A DNA stretch of 64,000 bases, from assembly GCA_964019415.1 (NCBI GenBank), contig OZ025879.1, positions 3,860,637-3,924,636 on the forward strand, written 5' to 3'. Shown here in pieces: positions 13,401 through 22,905 of the stretch (position 1 is the first letter of the stretch; each line of letters opens with the position of its first letter). Source of the DNA: Ianthella basta (taxonomy: Eukaryota > Porifera > Demospongiae > Verongiida > Ianthellidae). Position numbers and translations under genes: made by a program. The notes under the pieces were generated by a model that worked only from the letters and a program-made list of their open reading frames with translations, had not been told where the DNA came from and did not search any database.

Positions 13401-16381
13401 GATTGGAAGGTCTGTAGAGCTCGGAAAGTGGAGGGACCTTCCTTCACACTAAAATCAAATTCAGCAGACTCTAAAGATGTTGCATGCATAATTCCAAGTC
13501 TCTGCCATCAAACGTGCATGTGCAGTGCTGTGCTAGGCACAAAGTTTGGGGATGACCATTTTCTAAGTGTCATGCACTCATCATTGAGGAGCCAAAGTTC
13601 ATTTGAAAATTCACAAGGTGAAGAATACCAAAGAGATTTTGCTAAAATAGCAGACTAAACATTTGCATAAGGCTAGAATATGTTTGGATATGTCAATAAG
13701 AGCCCCTTTCAAAGCAGTGCGTTATAAAACAAACAATGCGTTATACACTTCCAAATATGGCAGTTGTGTGATATCCAGTGCATTCCAAGAAAATAATGCA
13801 CAGTTGCTTCCTTTGACGTATGGCTTCCTCATGTAACAAGTACTAGTTATCACGTGGCGCAAGGGTGTTCGCTAATTTATCATACGAGCACCCGAGTGCG
13901 ATAAATTAGCGAAATGCCCAAGGGGCCATGTGATAACTGGCTTGTTACAGTTCGAACAGAAACAATTTGCGCTTGAATTCCCTTGCCGTCGAATCATTTT
14001 ACCGAAAGAACTAGACTGTAATTACCACAGAAACCCGAGAACACACTATTCTTGACGAAGAAAGGTGTAGGACTAAGCGTAGTGAAAGTAAAGGCTGTCA
14101 CCTGCCTCTCCTTCTGAATAGGGCGACGGTGTTGAGTCGGTGCTATGGCAGATGATTTGAAGACCTGGTAACGGCGTATGAACTCAGAGCTTCCCTGCAG
14201 AATGCAGACTGCATGGGATTGGAAGGTCTGTAGAGCTTGGAGAGTGGAGGGACCTTCTTACACAGTAAAATCCCATTCAGAAAACTCTAAAGATATTGCA
14301 TGCACAATTCCAAGTCTCTGCCATCATGCATGTGCAGTGCTGCGCTAGGCCAAATTTTTGGGGGATGACCATTTCTAAGGCCCCGTTTACATTAAAACGT
14401 TTTCATTTGTATATGGAGCAATTGCTGTGGATAGCGTTCCATATTCGTACCGTTTACATTGATATTAATTTGCTAGAATACGAGGATGCGAAAGGGGCGA
14501 AAAATGCTAAAACGTTGGAAGTAAGGCCTAAGACCACTGAAAAAGTCTTTCTCCTTTTGGTTAATGACATTCTGGTACACCTCGAAGACAACCGAAACCG
14601 AAAAGAACCGTTTTCACCCGTTTACACACGTACAATACAATACCATTTTTGAACAGCTCCACTTAGGTCTCCGTTTTTGAAAACCTCTGTTTACCAAATT
14701 GTTTTCGTCGTTTGCATGTAAACAGAAGGTGCAAACGCAGCAGAATTGCTACGGATACAGGCGAAAACGTTTTAATGTAAATAGGGCCTAAGTGTCATGC
14801 ACTAGTCATTTAGGAGCCAAATTTCATGTGAAAGTTCACAAGGTGCTGAATATCAGAGGGATTTTGCTAAAACAGCAGACAAAACATTTACATAAGGCTA
14901 GAAAATATTGGATGTGTCAATAAGAGCCCCTTTCAAAGCAGTGCATTATAAAACAAACAATGCATTATACACTTCCTAATAAGGCAACTGTGCGTTATCC
15001 AGTGCATTTGCCAAAATAACGCACAGTTGTTTCCTTTGATGTATGGCTTCATCATGTAGCAATAAATGAGAGTACGCAATCACGTATACCCGCCAGTAAC
15101 ACCATTTTTCTAAAATGAACGCAGGAACAAGTCACACGCTGGCATGGCGACGTGTAATTTATTCCAATGTAATGGCAATGGCTGCGTAGCTACATACAGT
15201 GACACCTACGGAAGATGTTCACTATGACAATGAGTTCTACCAAGAGTTTGAAGAGGTTGGCAAAGTGTGCTGGTTGATGCTGGTCTCTTTTCTGGAGAGA
15301 TCGAGCCCAGAATATGCTGCACAGCCACCATGAAACTCCGAGGAGAGAGCTGTAGAGACGTAGATGGCAGTTCTGCTCTGGAGTGGCCCAAATCCACGCT
15401 TGCTGTCCTGGTCCTTGTTCGTGGGCGCTGCAGGGGTGTCCTGAACATTGTTGCAACTTCTGACTAGCAAATCGAAGAGCTGCGCAATGCAATTCCGTGT
15501 ACGTGCAAACTGGTGGATCAAGTTAATAGTATTCATGCATTATGTCAGAATATTAGCAGCATTACCATACCCAAGTGTGATGTGTTGCTGCGCCATTTTA
15601 GAAAAATGCTGTTATACACACTGGGATACGCTTAGCGTACTCTCATCTCTTATCTACTTCTGATGTTAGTAATTAAAAGCTCTTGTAAGGGGCATTGTAG
15701 GAAGCTGTTGTTATTTGTTAGGGCCACATCCATGCACACTGATGCGCCCCAATTAGGGCGAAACAGCAGTCTGTGGCTCTTCCATCTTTGTAGTATGACT
15801 AGTAATGAAATAGGGCGATCACTGGTTGCCATTAATAGGGCCACATCCATGCACACATTGTTTTAGTTGAAATGATTTGTTGACTTTGCATACCAATTTG
15901 TTCTTTCTACACTGTTGCTTTCAACAGAAACCTTGCTCTAGGAGGATCTCTGATTTTGCTGCTTGCAGAAGCATCTGGTGAGGCAAAAACTATGTTTGCT
16001 GGTGTACCAAGTGCTGGCATCAATCAAAAGCAAAACTATATGCAACTTGCTGGAAGGCTGTTGGTGATCTTCATGTTTCTCACTCTATTTAACTTTCACC
16101 TTAGCCTACTGCCTTTTCTTGGGCTAATAGTTGGTTGCTTCTTCATGGCTGGAGTAGCAGTTGGATATAAAACAAAGTTGTGCGCTTTCATCCTTGTATT
16201 GTGGTTGGCAATTTTCAATGTTATTGTCAATCCATGGTGGTCTATTCCATCAAGCAGGATCATGAGGGACTTCCTGAAGTATGATTTCTTTCAGACTCTA
16301 TCAGTCATTGGAGGTTTGCTCTTTGTAGTTGCACTGGGCCCAGGAGGTGTGAGCTGGGATGACTACAAGAAGAAGTGGTAG
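4101..16381 (+). CDS. SURF4: SURF4 (ER cargo receptor, ERV29 homologue), three exons
   Basis: SURF4 is a multi-spanning membrane receptor that loads soluble cargo into COPII vesicles at the ER. I join 4101-4406, 6492-6535 and 15928-16381, giving 804 nt: 267 residues plus a stop, against 269 in human. Splice sites are consensus (CAG|gtgagt, cag|ATTATG, AAG|gtaagt, cag|AAACC) and phases match. Family landmarks appear in order: YIPHLARFCLISTFLDD and RMWFQW (exon 1), VLWD (exon 2), NLALGG, FAGVP, QLAGR, LKYDFFQT and VALGPGGVSWD (exon 3). The C-terminus KKKW fits a KKXX COPI retrieval signal. The ATG at 4101 is chosen because the longer frame upstream starts only with TTG. Introns are 2.1 and 9.4 kb; the second is packed with transposons. 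An identical copy of exon 3 lies at 28995-29448. Confidence 0.93.
4407..6491 (+). other. SURF4 intron 1
   Basis: Holds a TCAA microsatellite (4733-4745), a hAT-like MITE (5059-5727, listed separately), a pair of GCAAATCTGTCAATC repeats near 5545-5585 and a simple CATTGYC-rich stretch at 6195-6290. No other exon was recognised. Confidence 0.6.
5059..5727. mobile_element. hAT-like non-autonomous element (MITE)
   Basis: The left end reads TAGGGGTGGGCGGTCTTTCGGTAT, written here as TAGGGGTGGGCGG plus TCTTTCGGTAT. The right end is the near-reverse complement, ACCACCCACCTTTA, with a mirrored ACCGAGGTAT inside. TAGGGGTGGGCGRT-type ends are typical of hAT MITEs. I could not find an 8-bp target duplication. 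The interior ORFs are not recognisable. Confidence 0.5.
6492..6535 (+). CDS. SURF4: SURF4 exon 2 (44-nt micro-exon)
   Basis: Preceded by TGTGCAG and followed by GTAAGT. It reads IMVYSVLWDARFFL plus two bases, completing an Arg codon with the first base of exon 3. The human protein has a closely similar stretch ending in LWD, FLM and R at this point. Too short for ordinary ORF detection; found from the phase constraint between exons 1 and 3. Confidence 0.9.
6536..7174 (+). other. Start of SURF4 intron 2, unassigned sequence
   Basis: No gene seen. The part around 6895-7010 (CCCGCTTCGACAGC ... GTGTAGCTTATGATGG) resembles 17055-17170 downstream of SURF4, so both carry the same dispersed repeat. 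Confidence 0.4.
7175..9216 (+). pseudogene. Non-LTR retrotransposon (CR1/L2-like) reverse transcriptase, 5'-truncated and broken
   Basis: The main frame (7345-8564) has the reverse transcriptase blocks in order: RPLHKGGD, NYRPISIIP, GFRPSHST, FLDISKAFDTVSH (first catalytic Asp), SGVPQGSVLGP, the FADD active site and the KTKLM / YKFLGI thumb region. Upstream (7178-7340) the linker QRNAKSAYFHRLL sits in another frame, so there is a frameshift near 7345. A TAG at 8562-8564 replaces an expected Trp codon (YCDVV*). A TGA at 8895-8897 breaks the later segment MW*SLPANIRES. No endonuclease domain is present. The 3' end finishes in a short CTGACC tandem tail (9200-9215), as in CR1/L2 lines. It sits in SURF4 intron 2 in the same orientation. 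Confidence 0.85.
9217..10000. other. Unassigned intronic sequence between the LINE and the piggyBac remnant
   Basis: No supported gene. The ORF at 9221-9406 matches nothing I recognise. GGGCAAGCCTGAGCAAGCCCC at 9512-9532 (split: GGGCAAGCCTGAGC, AAGCCCC) resembles the 16-bp terminal repeat of the elements at 41202 and 42782. Confidence 0.35.
10001..10377 (+). pseudogene. piggyBac-type transposase fragment
   Basis: The frame reads YFNNLSATVDLALDLF, then KGFPVALK, then VNLTAFVWQDN, and after an in-frame TAG (10211-10213) continues PVVIEANSD ... YKQHMGGVDTNDQMRESL before a TAA near 10375. These are hallmarks of the piggyBac/PGBD transposase core (YFDNFFTS, VWxDxKPV, MGGVDxxDQ). The N-terminal half is absent and the Asp of the usual FDNF motif is Asn. 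The stops make it inactive. Antisense to the following bases (10380-10540) there is a possible C-terminal segment in the opposite orientation, but that is weak. Confidence 0.75.
10378..11091. other. Unassigned intronic sequence
   Basis: Contains an antisense open stretch (10370-10624, minus) with KKLMLKNLVVGGQLIDG, which may be an inverted C-terminal piece of the neighbouring piggyBac gene. Otherwise AT-rich sequence without recognisable features. Confidence 0.3.
11092..11965. mobile_element. Tigger/pogo-like DNA transposon, internally deleted
   Basis: The left end CAGTAGACCCTCACTAATCC (11092) and the right end, the reverse complement beginning CAGTAGACCCTTGCTGG (11965), form terminal inverted repeats of the Tigger type, both going on to ATCCGAACAG. 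TA follows the right end (11966-11967); the left neighbour is TG, probably a mutated TA. The 0.87 kb body carries only the C-terminal part of the transposase on the minus strand, so the catalytic region has been lost. Confidence 0.75.
11259..11891 (-). pseudogene. Tigger/pogo (CENP-B-related) transposase, C-terminal 210 residues only
   Basis: Read from the minus strand, the frame carries VASWNEIKEQTLRLSWRKILP, then an acidic linker, DIREWLQADENDRGYSHLSDAEI, VKMFDSCIAWLQQQ and a final LAAKKRLSSITQKKLTDCF. This order is that of Tigger/JRKL-type proteins after the DDE domain. The first in-frame start codon is a GTG and no DDE motif precedes it. It is therefore a remnant, not a domesticated gene, although the remaining frame is intact over 210 codons. 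Confidence 0.8.
11966..13021. other. Unassigned intronic sequence with a short minisatellite
   Basis: At 12125-12240 a repeat of about 26 bp (AGAGCGATTATATCTTATTGG and variants) occurs five or six times. A GCTA run lies at 12580-12598. The open frames over 12590-12990 occur on both strands and are not recognisable. Confidence 0.4.
13328..13417 (+). CDS. 29-codon open frame within the tandem repeat
   Basis: ATG starts MADDFEDLLTAYELRASL and the frame stops at TAG. In the second copy (about 14142) one T is missing, shifting the frame. The peptide is acidic and unlike anything I know. It could be a first exon of a transposon gene or chance. Low confidence as a gene. Confidence 0.2.
   Translation: MADDFEDLLTAYELRASLRNADCIGLEGL
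14379..14788. mobile_element. Harbinger-like MITE with TAA target duplication
   Basis: The ends are GGCCCCGTTTACATT and its counterpart AATGTAAATAGGGCC, with terminal inverted repeats of about 26 bp running into AAAACGTTTTC. TAA flanks both sides (14376-14378 and 14789-14791). The neighbouring repeat copy at about 13567 shows the uninterrupted site (TTCTAAGTGTC), confirming a clean insertion with a 3-bp duplication, as PIF/Harbinger transposases make. Non-coding. Confidence 0.85.
15720..15856 (+). repeat. 117-bp hammerhead unit followed by a partial second unit
   Basis: AGGGCCACATCCATGCACAC occurs at 15720 and again at 15837, so a 117-bp unit is followed by the first 20 bp of the next. The unit holds a hammerhead motif (15733-15777) and the tail GGCTCTTCCATCTTTGTAG ... 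GATCACTGGTTGCCAT shared with the longer copies. A unit plus a partial repeat is what reverse transcription of a small circular RNA would leave. A copy lies at 28787-28923. Confidence 0.6.
15733..15777 (+). ncRNA. Hammerhead ribozyme motif (type I), one core mutation
   Basis: Stem I strands are TGCACA and TGTGGC. The core reads CTGATGC, stem II is GCCC / GGGC around loop CAATTA, then GAAAC, a minimal stem III with loop AGCA, and the cleavage triplet GTC. The last base of the CUGANGA box is C instead of the invariant A, which is expected to abolish cleavage. Identical to the copy at 28800. Confidence 0.75.
15928..16381 (+). CDS. SURF4: SURF4 exon 3 (last coding exon)
   Basis: Begins after TTTCAACAG and carries the C-terminal 151 residues with the conserved LKYDFFQT and ALGPGGVS motifs and the dilysine tail. 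It stops at TAG (16379-16381). It lies at the start of the large duplicated block, so this exon is present twice in the window. Confidence 0.93.
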
Positions 16382-17404
16382 TCCCAGTTCGTGACGTATG
16401 AACATAATGCCCTTAGTATGTTAACTTTGGTATCACTGCATGCTTGTGTTATTAGCTAGGTGATCCACTGTTATTCACTATCACACAATACCGTGAATCT
16501 GCCCTACATAGCTGAAGGTGTAGTCTTTATTGTTAAAGTAATTATTTCAGTCAGTGATATATAAACAGACGGTGCATTTGTAACCAATTGCCTGCCTTCC
16601 GTGTTGGTTTGCACGTGCTGCAATGTGCAATAACTGTCAAAAGCTGGTGGCAGTGAGAATTTGCTTGTGCCTCCCAAATTTTAAAGACTGTTGGTATGTG
16701 GTATGTTCAGATTGCTCCCCATTCAGCCCAGATTAGAATGAACACTGGTTCAATGTGGATAAGTGTATGCCAGAAGAGCAGAGGATTTGTTACATACGCA
16801 CATGCCTAATGTGCATACCATGAATCTTCTGATAATGTTGTGCACAAGTAAAGGATGTTACACAGTGGAGCATTAACCATTGTCCCTACATTCAAGGATG
16901 TAGGACTATAAGGTGCGACATTCTTGCATGTAGGGACCATGGTTAATGCTCCACTGTGTAACAGCCTATACTTGTTTCTGTCCTTTTTATGCCACCCTAC
17001 ATCTTTACTATTTCTGTAGAAAATTTTTATTATGTCCAGTTTTATAATGTACTAGCCTTCAGTGGGCTTCCCTGCTCTGACACCCCACAACAGCTGCTCC
17101 ATGTCAGCTACTCAACGACGACCAGGCAATGCTAGTGTAGCTTATGATGGTGTGGGTATGCCAGATGGTATGGCACAACCATGCATGTTGCAATTGATGC
17201 TGTTTGTAGCATGCTGCGGACAGATCATAGCGAGAATCACCAGGAATAAATGGAATCATGCATGCACTGCATGCAGAAAGGAATCAAAGAACAGTATATA
17301 CAGAGGTGGAAAGAAGTTGATTTAACTGCAGCAAGGGGCAGAAATGTAGAAAGGAGTTGTGATGGACAAGGTAAGGACAATGACAGGCAAATTGTCATTG
17401 AAAG
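16382..17404 (+). other. SURF4 3' flank with a long hairpin
   Basis: Presumed 3' UTR and downstream sequence. No canonical AATAAA is evident close to the stop. At 16856-16964 inverted arms of about 40 bp (TGTTACACAGTGGAGCATTAA and its reverse complement) form a strong hairpin. The open frame 17062-17325 overlaps a dispersed repeat similar to 6895-7010 and is not called a gene. The whole stretch recurs at 29449-30471. Confidence 0.55.
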
Positions 17405-17610
17405 ATAGTTAGCTAGGTAGCGAGCTAGATACAGTCCACTTAGGAATGGACTCTGTAACACCATGCGAAGCACAGTGCATGTGATGCAAGCAAACATTCA
17501 CAATGGCAGATACAGTCCACTAAGGATGGACTCTGTAACACCATGTGAAGTACAGTGTATGAGATGCAAACATTGACAATGGCGGATACAGTCCACTCAA
17601 GGTGAACTCT
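17405..17610. repeat. 80-bp satellite, short array (about three units)
   Basis: Units contain GATACAGTCCACT, CTCTKYAACACCA and GARATGCAAACA, ending ACAATGGC. The block 2 counterpart is expanded to about eight units (30472-31075). The array marks the point where the two duplicated blocks diverge. Confidence 0.75.
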
Positions 17611-17667
17611 TCAAGCCAGAAAGTTAATGATCTAATGCTAATAGCCTAGCAAGAAACAGAGTAGTAC

Positions 17668-17814
17668 CTTTGAGTTTCGCTTGAATATCATCTTCTCTCT
17701 GCATAACTCGACTTGAAGTTGCCATGCCTTGAAGTTCACAAGTACTTTCTGTCGCTGCTTGAACTCTTCTCCCTCAGATGACAGATTGCACCTCAAGCTC
17801 GTGTAAAATTCCTC
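17668..17814 (-). CDS. Candidate 147-nt exon of an unrecognised gene
   Basis: On the minus strand an open frame of exactly 49 codons lies between a consensus acceptor (GCTAACAG at its 5' end) and a donor (AAAG|GTACTA). It is phase 0 on both sides and reads EEFYTSLRCNLSSEGEEFKQ followed by RQKVLVNFKAWQLQVELCRE. The peptide is amphipathic and likely helical or coiled-coil. I do not recognise it. Adjacent exons were not found, and block 2 lacks this segment. Confidence 0.4.
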
Positions 17815-17894
17815 CTGTTAGCACCCGAAATTTTGCAAACTTTGTAGTTGATCACGCGACGTCATTGGACCAAGCTTACATATGTTCACCAGGC

Positions 17895-18185
17895 CTAATG
17901 TTGGATCAAACTTCGAGCTAAATTTGATCAGAGTTCGAGCGAAGTTGTATCAACGTTCGAGCGAAGGTGTATCAAAGTTCGAGCGAAGTTGTGGGAACTT
18001 TGAGCAAAAGAGGTTCGAGCGAAGTTGTGGGAACTTTGAGCGAACGAAGTTCGAGCGAAGTTGGAGCGAACTTTGAGTGAAGTTGCAGCGAACTTCGAGC
18101 GAACTTTAAGCAAACGAACTTCAAGCGAAGTTGGGGCGAACTTCAAGCGAAGTTGGGGCGAACTTCGAGTGAAGTTTTTTTGCGA
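17895..18185. repeat. Short minisatellite of GAAGTTCGAGC-type units
   Basis: Around twenty imperfect units of about 15 bp, mixing GTTCGAGCGAAGTT and GAACTTTGAGCGAA. The units are partly self-complementary, so both strands show similar open frames. Non-coding. Confidence 0.75.
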
Positions 18186-18249
18186 AGTTTGCTTCGAAGT
18201 GGAAACATTTTTTCCCTGCCTACCATACTTCAGTTTTGGTGGGTGAAAC

Positions 18250-21200
18250 TCTCTCTTTTCTCATGGTAAGATCAAAAATCATTTACGACTTTTGGAGTCA
18301 TGCACTTCAGTTTAGGTTTGCAAGACTCCCTCCTAGCTATTGGGCAGCAGAAAAGTCATTTGTAACATCTGGAGTCATGCACTAGAGTTTAGTTGGGTGA
18401 GACTCCCACCTTACTAATGGACAGGAGAAAAGTTGTTAGCAACATCTGAATTCATGCACTTGAGTTAGGGTGAGTAAGACTCCCTTATTGCTATTGGGAA
18501 GGACAAACGTCGTTTGCAACATCTGCAGTCATTTAGTAAAGTTTGGGTAGGTAATACTTCCTCCTTAGTAATGGGGAGGAGAAAAGTCATTTTTCAACAT
18601 CTGGATTCATGCACTCTAGTTTGGGTGGGTAAGACTCATCCTTCGCAAATGGTCAGGAAACAAGTCGTTTGCAACATCTGTAATCATGCACTAGAGTTTG
18701 GTTGGATAAGACTACCCCCTTATTAATGGGCAGGAGAAAAGTCGTCTATAGCATCTGAAGTCGGGCACTTGAGTTTTGGGTAGATCAGACTTTCCCCTTT
18801 AGAATGGGCAGGATAAAAGGCGTTTGCAACATCAGGAGTCATGCAGATGAATGGGTGGGTAAGATTCCCCCATTGCTAATGGACAGCTGAAAAGTCGTTT
18901 GCAACATCTGGAGTCATACACTAGAGTTTAGGTGGGTAAGACTCAAGACCCTTGATAAAGGGCAGGAGAAAAGATGTTAGCAACATCTTGATTCATGCAC
19001 TTGAGTTTGGGTGGATAAGACTCTCCCTTTATATTTGGAAAGAGAAAAGTCGTTTGAAACATCTGCAGTCATGCACTAGAGTTTGGGTCGGTAAGACTCC
19101 TTCCTTACTAATGGTCAGAAGAAATGTCGTTTTAAACATCTGGAGTCATGCATTCCATTTTCGATAAGTAAGGCTCATCCATTGCTAATAGGCAGGAGAA
19201 AAGTCGTTTTAAACATCTGGAGTCATGCTTTAGAGTTTGGGTGGGTAAGACTCTCTGTTGCTAATGGGCAGGAAAAAGGTCGTTTGCAACTTCTGTAGTA
19301 ATGCTCTAAGGCTTGGTGAGCAATACTCCGACCTTGCTAATGGGCAGGAGAAAAGTCCTGATGTTGCTAACGACTATTCTCTTGCCCATTATCAAAGGGG
19401 GAGTCTTTCTTACACAAACTCTAGTGCCAGACTCCAGATCTTGCAAACAACTTTTCTCCTGCCCATTAGCAAGGGGGAGTCTTACCAACCCAAATTCTAG
19501 TACATGACTTCAGATGTTGCAAAAGAGGTTTCTCATGCTTATTAGCAAGGGGTGAGTCGTACCCGCCCAAACTCTAGTGCATGACTCAAGATGTTGTAAA
19601 CGACTTTTCTTCTGCTTATTAGAAAGGGGGGATTCTTACTCACCCAAATTCAAATGCATTACTCCAGATGTTACAAACAACTTTTCTCCTGCCCATTAGC
19701 AAGTGTGGAGTCTTACCTACCCAAACTCTAGTTCATGACTCCAGATGTGGCTAATGACTCTTCTGCCTATTAGCAAGAAGGGAGTCTTGCCCACTGAAAC
19801 TCTACTGCATGACTCCAGATGTTGCAAATGACAATTCTCTTACCCTTTGGAAAGGGGGAGTCTTACCTACCGAAACTAAAGTGCATGACTCCAGAACTGT
19901 AAACGACTTTTCTCCTGCCCATTAGTAAGAGGGAAGTCTCACTCAAACAAACCAAGTGCATGACTCCAGATGTTGCAAACGACTATTTTCCTGCCCATTA
20001 GAAAGTGGGAGTCCTACCCACTCAAACTCTAGTGCATGACTTTAGAAGTTGCAACCGACTTTTCTCCTGTCTATAAGCAAGGGGGGAGCGTTATCCAACC
20101 AAACTCTACTGCTTGACTCCAGATGTTGTAAACGACTTTTCTCATGCTTATTAAAAAGAGGGGAGTCTTACTCAAACTCAAGTGCATTACTACAGTTATT
20201 GCAAACGACTTTTCTCCTGCCCATTATCAAGGGGGAGTCTTACTCACCCAAACTCAAGTGCATGACAACAGAAGTTGCAAACGACTATTCTCCTGCCCAT
20301 TAACAAGGTCGTACCCACCCAAACTCTAGTGCATGACTCTAGATAGGGCAAACGACATTTCTCTTGCCCATTCGCAAGGGGGAGTCTTACCCACCCTAAT
20401 TCTAGTGCATGACTCCAGATTTTGTAAGCAACATTTCTACTGCCCATTAGCAAGGGGGAGTCTTACTCACCCAAACTCAAGCGCATTACTATACATGTTG
20501 CAAACGACTTTTCACCTGTCTATTATCAAGTGGAGAGTCTTACACACCCAAACTCAAGTGCATGACTCCAGATATTGCACACAACTTTTTACTGCCTATT
20601 AGCAAGGGGTGAGTCTGACCCCCCCCCCCCCCCCATACTCTAGTGCATGACTCCAGATGTTGTAAACAACTTTTCTTCTGCATATTAGCAAGGGGGAATC
20701 TTACCCACCCAAACTCTAGTGCATAACTCCAGAAATATCCATCGACTTTTCTCCTACCCATTATCAAAGAGGAGTCTTACCCAAACTCTAGTGCTGGACT
20801 CCAGACATTGTAAACGACGTTACTCCTGCTTATTAGCAATGGGGGAGTATTACCCACCCAAACTGTTGTGCATGACTACAGATGTTGCAAATGACATATC
20901 TCCTACCCATTAGCAAGGGTGGAATCTTATCCACCCAAACTCTAGTGCATTAATTCAAATTTTGCAAACGACTCTTCACCTGCCCCTTACCAAGGAGGGA
21001 GTTGCACCCACCAAATCTCTAGTGCATTACTCTAGATTTTGCATACGACTTTTCTCCTGCCCATTAGCAAGGGGGGGGGTCTTTCCCAACCAAACTCTAG
21101 TGCATGACTCCAGATGTTGCCAACGACTTTTCTCCTGCTGATTAGCAAGGGGAAAGTCTTACTCACCCAAACTCTACTGCATGACTCCAGATGGTGCAAA

Positions 21201-22905
21201 CGACTTTTCACCTGTCCATTAGCAAGGGGTGAGTCTTACTCACCCTAACTCAAGTGCATGACTCCAGATATTGCAAACGACATTTCTCCAACCCATTTGC
21301 AAAGGGGGAGTCTCAATCACCCAAACTAAAGTGCATGACTCCAGATGTTGCAAACGGCTTTTCAGACGATGCAAATGACTTTTCTTTATCTTATTTGCAA
21401 AGGAGGAGTCTTACCTACTCAAACTCTAGTGCATCACATCAGATGTTGTAAACGACTTTTCTCCTGCCCATTACCAAGGGGGTGTTACCTACTCAAACTC
21501 TACTGCATGATTCCAGATGTTGCACAACACATTTCTCCTGCCCATTTTCAATAGGGGAGTCTTACCCACCCAAACTCTAGTGAATGAGTTTAGATGTTAC
21601 TAACGACTATTCTTTTGCCTCTAACCAAGGGAGGAGTCTTAACCACCCAAACTCTACTGCATGACTCCAGATGTTGTAAACGACTTTTCTCATGCCCATT
21701 AGTAAGGAGGGAGTCTCACTCATCCAAACTCAAGTGCACTACTTTAGATGTTGCAAACGACTTTCTGCTGCTCATTAGAAAAGGGGGAGTCCTACCCACT
21801 CAAACTCTAGTGCATGACTCCAGATGTTGTAAACGACTTTTCTCATGCTTATTAGGAAGGGGGAGTCTTACCCAAACTCAATTGCATTACTACACATGTT
21901 GCAAACGACTTTTCACCTGTCCATTATCAAGCGGGGAGTCTTACCCACCCAAATTCAAGTGCATGACTCCAGAAGTTGCAAATGACTATTCTCCTGCCCA
22001 TTACTATGGTGGGAGTCTTACCCACACAAACTCTAGTGCCAGACTACAGATATGGCAAACGACTTTCCTCTTTCCCTTTACCAAGGGGGAGTATTACCCA
22101 TCTAAATTTTAGTGCATGACTCCAGATGTTGCACAACTTTTCTACTGCTTATTAGCAAGGAGTGAGTCTTTTCTTCTGCATATTGGCAAAGGGGGTGTCT
22201 TACTCACCCAAACTAAAGTGCATTACTCCAGATGTTGCACACAGCTTTTCTCCTGCCCATTAGCAAGGGGGGAGTCTTACCCACCCAAACTCTAGTGCAT
22301 AACTCCAGATATTGCTAACGATTTTTCTCCTGCCCACTAGCAAAGAGGAGTCTTACTCACCCAAACTCTAATGCAGGACTCTAGACGTTGTAAACTACGT
22401 TTCTCCTGCTTATTAGCAATGGGGGAGTCTTACCTACCCTTACTTTAGTGCATGACTCCAGATGTTGCAAACGACGTATCTCCTACCCATTAGCAAGGGT
22501 GGAATCTTATCCACCCAAACTCTAGTGTATTAATCCAAATGTTGCAAACGACTCTTCACCTGCCCCTTACCAAGGAGAGAGTCTCACCCACCAAATCTCT
22601 AGTGCATCACTCCAGATGTTGCAAACAATTTTTCTCCTGCCCATTAGAAATGGGGGAGTCTTACCCACCCAAACTGTACTGAATGACTTCAGATGTTGCA
22701 AACGACTCTTCACCTGCCCCTTACCAAGGAGAGAGTCTCACCCACCAAATCTCTAGTGCATCACTCCAGATGTTGCAAATGACTTTTCTCCTGCCCATTA
22801 GAAATGGGGGAGTCTTACCCACCCAAACTGTACTGAATGACTTCAGATGTTGCAAACGACTTTTCTCCTGCCCATTAGCAAGGGGGGAGTCTTTCCACGG
22901 CTGTT
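18250..22905. repeat. 77-bp satellite array A
   Basis: The monomer starts GCATGACTCCAGATGTTGCA, continues AACGACTTTTCTCCTGCCCA, TTAGCAAGGGGGGAGTCTTA and CCCACCCAAACTCTAGT, 77 bp in total. Divergence between units is high. From 18250 to about 19355 the units are inverted; from 19356 to the end they run in the direct orientation, so there is a head-to-head switch. A poly-C run sits at about 20619-20634. The open frames are by-products of a repeat that changes frame from unit to unit. The array is collinear with 35159-39275. Confidence 0.92.

Larger units (their letters stand above)
13022..15055. repeat. Two tandem copies of a ~0.8 kb repeat, the second interrupted
   Basis: The segment 13022-13810 recurs at about 13845-15050 with the same order of landmarks: CACATGGGCGCAAGGG, GGCCATGTGATA, CTTGTTACAG, the short frame starting ATGGCAGATGATTT and GTGTCATGCACT. 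The second copy carries a 410-bp insertion (14379-14788). Each copy starts with an inverted-repeat hairpin around TTTATCACAC / GTGCGATAAATTAGC. Origin unknown; possibly a non-autonomous DNA transposon duplicated in tandem. Confidence 0.6.

Noticed and set aside
17062..17325. 87-codon frame (also at 30129)
   Set aside because: Overlaps a dispersed repeat also seen in SURF4 intron 2 and has no domain.
17895..18185. Heat-shock-element array (GAA/TTC alternation)
   Set aside because: The spacing between GAA and TTC is not the two-base spacing of heat-shock elements; it is a simple minisatellite.
18250..22905. CRISPR-like regular repeats
   Set aside because: Units are contiguous 77-bp monomers without unique spacers in a eukaryotic genome; this is satellite DNA.
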